Assembly (NCBI GenBank): GCA_016212185.1
Contig: JACRGX010000090.1
Coordinates: 1 to 64,000, forward strand
DNA length: 64,000 nt
Origin: Nitrospirota bacterium
Lineage (GTDB): Bacteria > Nitrospirota > Thermodesulfovibrionia > UBA6902 > DSMQ01
Direction of reading: 5' to 3'
Shown: positions 7,292 to 15,325 of the stretch, piece by piece
Position numbering within the stretch: the stretch's first letter is position 1
Layout: each line of letters begins with the position of its first letter
Notes under the pieces: model-generated
Seen by the model: the letters and a program-made list of their open reading frames with translations, nothing else
Database searches by the model: none
What the model was told of the DNA's origin: nothing
Translations under genes and position numbers: made by a program

Positions 7292-8641
7292 ATGAAAAAA
7301 ATATTAAGTTTTTCAATCATAATCAGTTTGCTTGTTTTAACAAGCCTTGTCTTTGCAGAGGAGGTTCCTCTTGCACCCCCCACTGTTCCTGCAGTTGCGC
7401 AGAGCGCGCCTGTGCCGAAGGTTGATACCGGCGACACTGCATGGGTCTTAATCTCAACTGCGCTTGTAATGCTAATGACACCGGGGCTCGCATTGTTTTA
7501 CGGCGGCATGGTCCGACGCAAAAACGTATTAGGCACTATAATGCAGAGCTTCATCGCATTGGGGGTAATCAGCATCATATGGGTGCTCTACGGATACAGC
7601 CTTGCGTTTGGTCCTGACATCGGGCACTTCATAGGCAGTCTTGACTGGGCCGGATTAAAAAATGTCGGGCTGGATCCGAATCCTGATTATTCGGCCACAA
7701 TCCCGCATCAGGCCTTTATGATATTTCAGATGATGTTTGCAGTCATCACTCCCGCACTGATAACAGGCGCGTTTGCAGAACGTTTCAAATTCAGCACATA
7801 CATTTTATTTCTCGTGCTCTGGGCCACCTTTGTATACTCACCTGTTGCGCATTGGGTATGGGGCCTCGGTGGATGGATAAGAAACCTGGGCGCGCTTGAC
7901 TTTGCAGGCGGGCTGGTTGTGCATATAAGCTCGGGTGTATCAGCGCTTGCCGCCGCCCTTATGGTCGGCAAAAGAAAAGGCTACAACAAGGAATCAATGC
8001 CTCCGCATAATCTTACGATGACATTTTTAGGCGCTGCGCTGTTGTGGTTCGGCTGGTTCGGGTTTAACGGCGGCAGCGCAGTGGCATCAGGCGCGCTTGC
8101 AACATCTGCATTTGTTGTGACACATATTGCAACTGCTGCTGCCGCACTAACATGGATGACTGCAGAATGGATGCACAGGGGAAAACCGACAGCGCTCGGC
8201 GCTGTGTCAGGCGCTGTTGCCGGACTGGTTGCAATTACTCCGGCCTCGGGTTTTGTCGAACCGATGTCCTCAATAGTCATCGGATTGGCAGCCGGCGTCA
8301 TATGCTACATGGCAGTAAATCTCAAGACAAAACTCAGATATGACGACTCTCTTGATGCAGTGGGCATTCATGGAGTCGGCGGCACATGGGGCGCAATTGC
8401 AACCGGATTATTTGCATCAAAGGCAATTAACTCAGCGGGTAATGACGGACTATTTTTCGGCAATGCCTCACTGCTGGTTAACCAGTTAATAAGCATCGGC
8501 GCCGTATGGGTTTATTCTTTCGTCATTACACTGATTATTCTAAAAGTTCTTGACCTCACTCTCGGATTAAGAGTCAATGAAGAGAGCGAATTTATTGGTT
8601 TAGACCAGTCAGTGCACGGAGAAAGCGGGTATACGTCGTAA
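7292..8641 (+). CDS. amtB: Ammonium transporter (first copy)
   Basis: Trimeric inner-membrane ammonium channel of the Amt/MEP/Rh family. The start at 7292 follows AAAGGAGG and gives a cleavable signal peptide (MKKILSF...VFAEE), as in mature AmtB. The twin pore histidines are in SPVAHWVWG and in DDSLDAVGIHGVGGTWGA, and the C-terminal tail (GLDQSVHGESGY) that contacts PII is intact. A glnK follows after 132 nt. The paralogue at 9325-10620 has the same order, so the pair arose by tandem duplication. Confidence 0.95.
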   Translation: MKKILSFSIIISLLVLTSLVFAEEVPLAPPTVPAVAQSAPVPKVDTGDTAWVLISTALVMLMTPGLALFYGGMVRRKNVLGTIMQSFIALGVISIIWVLYGYSLAFGPDIGHFIGSLDWAGLKNVGLDPNPDYSATIPHQAFMIFQMMFAVITPALITGAFAERFKFSTYILFLVLWATFVYSPVAHWVWGLGGWIRNLGALDFAGGLVVHISSGVSALAAALMVGKRKGYNKESMPPHNLTMTFLGAALLWFGWFGFNGGSAVASGALATSAFVVTHIATAAAALTWMTAEWMHRGKPTALGAVSGAVAGLVAITPASGFVEPMSSIVIGLAAGVICYMAVNLKTKLRYDDSLDAVGIHGVGGTWGAIATGLFASKAINSAGNDGLFFGNASLLVNQLISIGAVWVYSFVITLIILKVLDLTLGLRVNEESEFIGLDQSVHGESGYTS

Positions 8642-8668
8642 AAATCACTAAAGGATTTCACATAATTT

Positions 8669-9112
<444 letters not shown>

Positions 9113-9119
9113 TCGCAAG

Positions 9120-9162
9120 CCATAGCTACAAAAATGTAGTTCCTACATTTTTGTAGCTATGG
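9120..9162. promoter_or_regulatory. Perfect 20-bp inverted repeat with 3-nt loop
   Basis: Left arm 9120-9139 (CCATAGCTACAAAAATGTAG) and right arm 9143-9162 are exact reverse complements around TTC. It begins 8 bp after the glnK1 stop. There is no T-run after it, so it is a poor intrinsic terminator by itself; it may protect the mRNA 3' end or serve as an operator. The CTACA...TGTAG core recalls the nearby TACAAAATTGTA motif. Confidence 0.65.
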
Positions 9163-9213
9163 TACATATCCCTATGTTTTTAAAGAAAAATTTAAATGCA
9201 TACAATCTTTTCC

Positions 9214-9225
9214 TACAAAATTGTA
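9214..9225. promoter_or_regulatory. Third TACAAAATTGTA motif
   Basis: Identical to the two copies at 5959 and 5978, located about 60 bp upstream of the sigma-54-like promoter of amtB2. Confidence 0.35.
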
Positions 9226-9271
9226 TGGAATGAAAATATAATTTTTTACAATAAATCAAGGAGTTAAATTT

Positions 9272-9287
9272 AAGCATGACTTTTGCA
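9272..9287 (+). promoter_or_regulatory. Candidate sigma-54 promoter of amtB2
   Basis: AAGCATG-ACTT-TTGCA fits the sigma-54 layout TGGCACG-N4-TTGCA with exact spacing and a perfect -12 element. The -24 element has GC but lacks the first G of the usual GG. Transcription would start near 9298, leaving a 27-nt leader with the GGAGGTG site of amtB2. Confidence 0.35.
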
Positions 9288-9324
9288 ACTACCTCTATTG
9301 AAAATAACCTGAATGGAGGTGTTC

Positions 9325-10620
9325 ATGAAATTGAGGTTTATCCTGACAGCAACAGTAAGTTTAGTTTTGCCATGCCTCGCTTATGCCGGAGAACCGTCTG
9401 CCATAAACAGCGGCGATACCGCATGGATGCTGATTTCAACAGCGCTTGTAACGCTGATGACACCGGGGCTTGCGCTCTTTTACGGCGGTATGGTCAGGAG
9501 GAAAAACGTGCTCGGAACCATTATGCACAGCTTTATCATGCTTTGCATGGTAAGTGTAATATGGGTATTGTGGGGATATTCGCTTGCATTCGGGCCTGAT
9601 AAATGGGGCATTTCAGGAAGCCTTGAATGGTTTGGACTTAACGGTGTAGGGCAAGAGCCCTCCACGTTTGCGCCAACTGTCCCCCATCTGATATTTATGA
9701 TGTTTCAGAGTACATTTGCAGTCATAACTCCGGCGCTGATTACAGGAGCATTTGCTGAGAGGATGAAGTTTTCGGCGCTGATTATTTTTACGATACTATG
9801 GGTAACATTTGTGTATTCGCCGTTATGCCACTGGGTGTGGGGCGGCGGATGGATTGCAAAAGAACTCGGCACGCTGGATTTTGCAGGAGGAATAGTGGTT
9901 CACATAAGTTCAGCAGTTGCGGCATTGGCGGCAATAATGGTCATAGGAAAACGCAGGGGCTTCGGCATTGAGCCGATGCTGCCGCACAACCTGCCGATGA
10001 CCATACTCGGATTAGGACTTTTATGGTTTGGCTGGTTTGGCTTTAATGCAGGCAGCGCACTGACATCCGGAGGGCTTGCCTCGGTAGCATTTGTAACAAC
10101 AAACACAGCCGCCGGCGCTGCGGCTATGAGCTGGCTCATTATTGAATGGATGCAGAGGGGAAAACCTACTGCGCTCGGCGCAGTCAGCGGCGCTGTGGCA
10201 GGGCTTGCAGGCATAACACCTGCCGCAGGTTTTGTCAGCCCCCTGTCGGCAATATTAATCGGCATAATTGCAGGGGCCTTGTGCTACATGGGCGTTAATA
10301 TGAAATCAAGACTCGGCTATGACGATTCGCTTGATGTAATCGGGATTCACGGCGTCAGCGGGACCTGGGGAGTATTGGCGGTAGGGCTTTTTGCATCAAC
10401 AGCCATAAACTCTGCCGGCAAGGATGGACTGTTTTTCGGTAATCCTTCATTGCTCTGGACACAGTCTGCCTCTGTAATAGTATCTTATATTTTTGTTTTT
10501 ATCTCAACGCTAATCATTCTTAAACTTGTTGACTGGACAATAGGGCTGAGGGTCAAGGACGGTGAAGAGTTTCTTGGACTGGATCAGTCTCTTCACGGTG
10601 AAAACGCGTATACGCAGTAA
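9325..10620 (+). CDS. amtB: Ammonium transporter (second copy)
   Basis: Second Amt channel, 431 residues from the start at 9325, which follows GGAGGTG. It has a signal peptide (MKLRFILTATVSLVLPCLAYAG), pore histidines in SPLCHWVWG and DDSLDVIGIHGVSGTWG, and the PII-contacting C-terminus (GLDQSLHGENAY). It is shorter at the N-terminus than copy 1, whose mature end has a Pro-rich insert. A glnK follows. The separate sigma-54-like promoter and TACAAAATTGTA motif suggest the two copies may be regulated differently. Confidence 0.95.
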   Translation: MKLRFILTATVSLVLPCLAYAGEPSAINSGDTAWMLISTALVTLMTPGLALFYGGMVRRKNVLGTIMHSFIMLCMVSVIWVLWGYSLAFGPDKWGISGSLEWFGLNGVGQEPSTFAPTVPHLIFMMFQSTFAVITPALITGAFAERMKFSALIIFTILWVTFVYSPLCHWVWGGGWIAKELGTLDFAGGIVVHISSAVAALAAIMVIGKRRGFGIEPMLPHNLPMTILGLGLLWFGWFGFNAGSALTSGGLASVAFVTTNTAAGAAAMSWLIIEWMQRGKPTALGAVSGAVAGLAGITPAAGFVSPLSAILIGIIAGALCYMGVNMKSRLGYDDSLDVIGIHGVSGTWGVLAVGLFASTAINSAGKDGLFFGNPSLLWTQSASVIVSYIFVFISTLIILKLVDWTIGLRVKDGEEFLGLDQSLHGENAYTQ

Positions 10621-11061
<441 letters not shown>

Positions 11062-11064
11062 TTT

Positions 11065-11781
11065 ATGTCAGTGCTAATTTGTAAAAACATAATAACTGAA
11101 GGGCCCGGGACAATTGAGGATTATCTCAAGTTACAGAAAATCTCTTATTGTATTGTAGACCTCTCAGCCGGCGTCAGGCTCCTCGCTCCCGATGCCTTTG
11201 ACACGCTTGTAATGATGGGCGGGCCCATGAGTGTAAATGAAGACAACATTTATACCTATATCAAAGACGAAGAAACTCTTGTCAGGGATTTTATTTCAAA
11301 AGGCAAAAAAGTTCTTGGCGTATGTCTCGGCGCCCAGATAATGGCAAAGGCTTTGGGCGCAAAGGTTTATGCGGGCCCGCAAAAAGAGAGTGGATGGTAT
11401 AATATCGGACTTACGGAGGATGGATTAAAGGATGAGTTGTTTTCTTCACTCCTGACCTTGCCTGGTAGGCAGGCTCCGGACCTTGCCTATCGACAGGCAG
11501 GCTCCGGACTTTTAACTGTCTTCCACTGGCATGGAGAGACCTTTGATATTCCGGAAGGCGCAGTAAGACTTGCATCTTCTGAATTGTATCCGAATCAGGC
11601 TTTCAAGTACGGCAAAAACGCCTATGCGTTTCAATTCCATATTGAAGTGACACGGAAGATGATAACGGACTGGCTCAGGGATGCGCCTGATTTTCAGAAA
11701 ATTGAGAAAGACTCGGAAACATTTTACAGGGAATATTCCGTAAGGGCGGAAAAGTTTTATGAAAAATTTTTCACACACTAA
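11065..11781 (+). CDS. Class I glutamine amidotransferase (GMP synthase-like)
   Basis: Stand-alone triad-type glutamine amidotransferase, 238 residues. The nucleophile elbow is GVCLGAQ, the catalytic His lies in FQFHIEVT, and the oxyanion strand reads MMGGPMSVNED. It has no synthetase domain. The HWHGETFDIPEGA stretch is typical of GMP-synthase-like amidotransferases that act on small glutamyl substrates. It starts 3 nt after glnK2 and precedes glnA, so a role in glutamine turnover is likely but unproven. Residues about 131-149 (LPGRQAPDLAYRQAGSG) are encoded by a duplicated short palindrome (11455-11509) and look like a repeat insertion. Confidence 0.8.
   Translation: MSVLICKNIITEGPGTIEDYLKLQKISYCIVDLSAGVRLLAPDAFDTLVMMGGPMSVNEDNIYTYIKDEETLVRDFISKGKKVLGVCLGAQIMAKALGAKVYAGPQKESGWYNIGLTEDGLKDELFSSLLTLPGRQAPDLAYRQAGSGLLTVFHWHGETFDIPEGAVRLASSELYPNQAFKYGKNAYAFQFHIEVTRKMITDWLRDAPDFQKIEKDSETFYREYSVRAEKFYEKFFTH
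11455..11509. repeat. Duplicated short palindrome inside the amidotransferase gene
   Basis: Two units of about 27 bp, both containing CCTTGCCT...AGGCAGGCTCCGGA. The second has the palindrome TGCCTATCGACAGGCA. A similar palindrome (CCTGCCTACCGGACAGGCAG) lies in nagZ at 34389. The insertion keeps the reading frame. Confidence 0.7.
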
Positions 11782-11786
11782 AGTTC

Positions 11787-11862
11787 GTCATTCCTGCGGA
11801 AGCAGGAATCCAGATGAAAAAATACTGGATTCCGCATTCCCGAAGTATCGGGACGGAATGAC
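11787..11862. repeat. GTCATTCC-family inverted repeat before glnA
   Basis: Arms CGTCATTCCTGC and GGACGGAATGAC enclose a second pair AATCCAGAT / TACTGGATTCC. It lies between the amidotransferase gene and the glnA promoter. Confidence 0.78.
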
Positions 11863-11890
11863 AAAAAACGACCTGTACTATTTACAGTGT

Positions 11891-11896
11891 TATAAT
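11891..11896 (+). promoter_or_regulatory. TATAAT -10 box of glnA
   Basis: A perfect TATAAT sits 31 nt before the glnA ATG, and AGGAGG follows before the start, giving a normal short leader. The -35 region is weak. No good sigma-54 element is seen here, so this glnA copy may be expressed constitutively. Confidence 0.5.
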
Positions 11897-11927
11897 TTAC
11901 CAATCAATAAACAAAGGAGGAATTAAG

Positions 11928-13340
11928 ATGACACCAAAAGACGTAATCAAGATGGCGCAGGAAAACAAGGCGGTCATGGCAAATTTCAAGTTCCTTGATT
12001 TTCCCGGCATCTGGCAGCATTTTGCAGTGCCGATAGCAGAATTAAAGGAGGAGATATTTGAGGAAGGGCTCGGCTTTGACGGCTCTTCAATCAGGGGATG
12101 GCAGGCAATCCACACGTCTGACATGCTGATAATCCCTGATCCGAAGACTGCATTCATGGACCCTTTCATGGAGTATCCAACGATAAGCTTAATCTGCAAT
12201 GTCGTAGACCCGATAACAAAAGAATTTTATACTAGGGACCCGCGTTATATTGCGCAAAAGGCTGAGGCATATCTGAAATCAACCGGCATAGGCGACACGG
12301 CATATTTCGGGCCCGAGGCTGAGTTTTTTATTTTTGACAATGTAAGATTCGACCAAAACTCGCAGAGCGGTTACTATTTTGTTGACTCTATTGAAGGCAT
12401 ATGGAATTCAGGCCGTGTTGAAAATCCGAATCTTGGATACAAACCAAGACATAAGGAAGGTTATTTCCCGGTTCCGCCCACAGATAGTCAGGTAAATTTG
12501 AGGACAGAGATGGTCATGGAGATGCAGAAATGCGGCATTTATGTTGAAAAAGAGCATCACGAGGTGGCAACAGCAGGACAGGCTGAGATAGACATGAGAT
12601 TTGAATCTCTGGTTAAAATGGCTGACAATCTCATGCTGTTTAAATACATAATCAAGAATGTTGCAAAAAGGCACGGCAAGACAGTGACTTTCATGCCTAA
12701 GCCTTTATTCGGGGACAACGGCTCAGGCATGCACGTACATCAGAGCATATGGAAAAACGGCAAGCCTACCTTTGCGGGAAAAGGTTATGCAGGCTTAAGC
12801 GATTCTGCGCTTCACTATATAGGCGGCATATTAAAACATGCAAAATCACTCGCAGCAATTACAAACCCGACTACCAACTCTTACAAGAGATTGACCCCGG
12901 GATTTGAGGCGCCGGTTAATCTTGCATACTCTGCAAGAAACCGCTCCGCATCCATCAGAATACCGACCTATTCCGCAAGCCCGAAGGCAAAAAGGGCTGA
13001 GATCAGATTCCCTGACCCTTCATGCAATGGCTATCTTGCCTTTGCTGCCATGTTAATGGCAGGGCTTGACGGCATTGAGAACAAAATACATCCGGGAGAG
13101 CCGCTTGATAAGGACATCTACGAACTCGGTCCCGAAGAGCTGGCAAATGTGCCGACAATGCCCGGAACCCTTGAGGATGCGCTTAACCACCTTGAGGCAG
13201 ACCATGAATTTCTGATGAAAGGCAATGTATTTACGGAAGATGCCATCAAGACATGGATAGCATACAAGAGGAAAAATGAGGTTGATGCGCTGAGATTAAG
13301 ACCGCATCCCTACGAGTTCTTCCTGTATTTTGACATTTAA
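11928..13340 (+). CDS. glnA: Glutamine synthetase type I (beta-like, adenylylated)
   Basis: Makes glutamine from glutamate, ammonia and ATP; a dodecamer in the cytoplasm. The 470-residue length is that of the GlnE-controlled GSI-beta group. It shows [10 protein letters not shown], the metal ligands in [24 protein letters not shown], the GNDGSGMH-like loop ([12 protein letters not shown]) and NRSASIRIP. The adenylylation tyrosine is Tyr398 in [12 protein letters not shown]. It is the last gene of the ammonium cluster and ends at a strong terminator. glnE at 15326 supplies the modifying enzyme. Confidence 0.96.
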   Translation: MTPKDVIKMAQENKAVMANFKFLDFPGIWQHFAVPIAELKEEIFEEGLGFDGSSIRGWQAIHTSDMLIIPDPKTAFMDPFMEYPTISLICNVVDPITKEFYTRDPRYIAQKAEAYLKSTGIGDTAYFGPEAEFFIFDNVRFDQNSQSGYYFVDSIEGIWNSGRVENPNLGYKPRHKEGYFPVPPTDSQVNLRTEMVMEMQKCGIYVEKEHHEVATAGQAEIDMRFESLVKMADNLMLFKYIIKNVAKRHGKTVTFMPKPLFGDNGSGMHVHQSIWKNGKPTFAGKGYAGLSDSALHYIGGILKHAKSLAAITNPTTNSYKRLTPGFEAPVNLAYSARNRSASIRIPTYSASPKAKRAEIRFPDPSCNGYLAFAAMLMAGLDGIENKIHPGEPLDKDIYELGPEELANVPTMPGTLEDALNHLEADHEFLMKGNVFTEDAIKTWIAYKRKNEVDALRLRPHPYEFFLYFDI

Positions 13341-13351
13341 ACATCACAAAA

Positions 13352-13384
13352 AAAAGGGGAGGGCAAATGCCCTCCCCTTTTTTT
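13352..13384 (+). terminator. Intrinsic terminator after glnA
   Basis: 13-bp stem AAAAGGGGAGGGC / GCCCTCCCCTTTT with loop AAAT and a T-run; the A-run on the left lets it act on both strands. Confidence 0.93.
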
Positions 13385-13397
13385 ATCTGTTGCAAGA

Positions 13398-13434
13398 TAT
13401 TATTTTCTGATTAAATCCAGCGTGGTATAAACTG
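13398..13434 (-). pseudogene. Duplicated 3' end of the PIN-domain gene
   Basis: Thirty-seven bases match 14061-14097, the end of the PIN toxin gene, with two differences, and still read TVYTTLDLIRK-stop on the minus strand. The two copies flank the BrnTA module as direct repeats about 660 bp apart. This is either a target duplication from insertion of the BrnTA cassette or a relic of a lost PIN copy. Confidence 0.7.
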
Positions 13435-13472
13435 TGTGGAATTGTGGGACACCCAAGCAATTGTTAAGCGTG

Positions 13473-13712
13473 TTAAGCGCTTTTTTTATGTTGTGAGGCG
13501 TATAAATCTATCAGCCGTCTGATCATTTTTTGATATGAAGTATGATAACGCTGCGCCTCTCTTTTAAAAAAATCAATGCTTGATTTGTGCAGAGCAATGG
13601 TTATCTTAATATTTTCCTCTTTCAATACCAATTTGTCAGGCGTAGGAAGGAAGTCTTTAATGACTCTCAACTTACCCATCGGCTTATCAGTGTATTTTAT
13701 TTTGCTCTTCAT
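13473..13712 (-). CDS. brnA: BrnA-like antitoxin (ribbon-helix-helix type)
   Basis: Predicted antitoxin and autorepressor of the BrnT ribonuclease toxin. The C-terminal half (KITIALHKSSIDFFKREA...YQKMIRRLIDLYA) fits the ribbon-helix-helix DNA-binding fold of BrnA/CopG antitoxins. The start at 13712 follows GGGAGG and overlaps the last 26 nt of the toxin gene. The toxin-then-antitoxin order is usual for BrnTA. Confidence 0.75.
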   Translation of the reverse strand: MKSKIKYTDKPMGKLRVIKDFLPTPDKLVLKEENIKITIALHKSSIDFFKREAQRYHTSYQKMIRRLIDLYASQHKKSA

Positions 13713-13980
13713 ATATTTTCCTCCCTTTTCTCCAATATCCCGCACCATAGATGCGGATAATGTTTTCTCTATAAGTAAACCTGACCGTCATTATGCCTTC
13801 GCCGACCCTGCCGATACAATAAAACCGTTCTTCTTCAGAGTTATGATTAATATCTTCAACTATTACGCGGTGAGGGTCAAAGAAAGCGTGCTGCGCCATT
13901 GCAAAAGAAACATTATGTTTAGTTTGGTTTTCCCTGTCTTTTCCCTCATCCCAGTCAAAGCAGGTTTTCTTCATAGACAT
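13687..13980 (-). CDS. brnT: BrnT-family ribonuclease toxin
   Basis: Toxin of a type II toxin-antitoxin pair, RelE-like fold, cleaving RNA in the cytoplasm when free of antitoxin. The 97 residues show the family pattern FDWDEGKDRENQTKHNVSF, then EEERFYCIGRVGEGIMTVRFTYRENIIRIYGAG and a basic end (YWRKGRKIYEE). The usual RIISAR motif is changed to RIYGAG, a noticeable deviation near the active site. The start is uncertain (13980 or 13974), with no clear ribosome-binding site. Confidence 0.78.
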   Translation of the reverse strand: MSMKKTCFDWDEGKDRENQTKHNVSFAMAQHAFFDPHRVIVEDINHNSEEERFYCIGRVGEGIMTVRFTYRENIIRIYGAGYWRKGRKIYEEQNKIH

Positions 13981-14061
13981 ACTATACTACAGATATAATA
14001 AATTTGGCAATATAAATATATGGCTAAATGTATGGCACGATGGAAGTGTGGAAAATTGCGA

Positions 14062-14478
14062 TTATTTTCTGATTAAATCCAGTGTGGTATAAACCGTAAC
14101 TCCCAGTTCGCCAAAATCCTTATCATTGCTCCATATGGGGCAGCCGAGCTTCAGGGATAACGCAAGGAGATGTATATCATCAGGGTCTCTTTCTCCCAAC
14201 ATAACCTGAGCCTTATTTATTTTATCCTTATAAACTTCACTGCCACATACGAGAATGGGCAGCATGGAAACCGCAAGATAAAGGTCTTCTAACGGTATGT
14301 CTCTTTTTTCCGCAAGGACAGGGATATATTTTTCAACTTCCTTCAGATTAAATGCAGTGGTATAAAAAACTATATTTTCAGTAGTTAAAAATACAGTCCT
14401 TGAGTTTCCGCCAATTATTGCTGACAGGATTGGATTAGCGTCTACGGCGAGTTTTTCTATGCCTTTCAAAATCTTCAA
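14062..14478 (-). CDS. PIN-domain toxin
   Basis: Predicted Mg-dependent ribonuclease toxin of the VapC-like class, 138 residues. The PIN acidic residues are visible: Asp in AVDANPILSA, Glu in LKEVEKY, Asp in RDPDDIHLLAL and the WSNDKDF end motif. Translation starts at TTG (14478), 8 nt after GAGGA, and overlaps the antitoxin gene by 44 nt. The last 37 bases are duplicated at 13398, on the other side of brnTA. Confidence 0.8.
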   Translation of the reverse strand: MKILKGIEKLAVDANPILSAIIGGNSRTVFLTTENIVFYTTAFNLKEVEKYIPVLAEKRDIPLEDLYLAVSMLPILVCGSEVYKDKINKAQVMLGERDPDDIHLLALSLKLGCPIWSNDKDFGELGVTVYTTLDLIRK

Positions 14479-14698
14479 GTATATCTTCCTCTTTTACCCC
14501 TTTTGCGTGAAGTTTTTTCTTTATGGATTCAGTAAGGGCGATAAAAATATCTTTCTTAAATTCAAAGGGAATTGCTTCTAAAGGGGTAGGGAAGAAAATC
14601 CCTGCGACTTCTCCGCGCCGCATAATAATTAACGGCTCTTTGCTTCTTAATGCCTTTGTGGCGCTGTCCCTGAATTGTTTCACCGACAACATCTTCAT
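14435..14698 (-). CDS. Phd/YefM-like antitoxin
   Basis: An 87-residue partner of the PIN toxin. The N-terminus MLSVKQFRDSATKALRSKEPLIIMRRGEVAGIFFP is the Phd/YefM DNA-binding pattern; the basic C-terminus (ERHRKTRRRR) probably contacts the toxin. GGAGGTGG lies upstream of the ATG. The gene overlaps the toxin gene, as is usual in such modules. Confidence 0.76.
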   Translation of the reverse strand: MKMLSVKQFRDSATKALRSKEPLIIMRRGEVAGIFFPTPLEAIPFEFKKDIFIALTESIKKKLHAKGVKEEDILEDFERHRKTRRRR

Positions 14699-14790
14699 AT
14701 CGTGACCACCTCCATGACCATATTATAGCATATAATTGCTTCTCATAAAAGTCAGAATTAGATGCTTTAATTTGAAACAAATTCTTTCGT

Positions 14791-15325
<535 letters not shown>

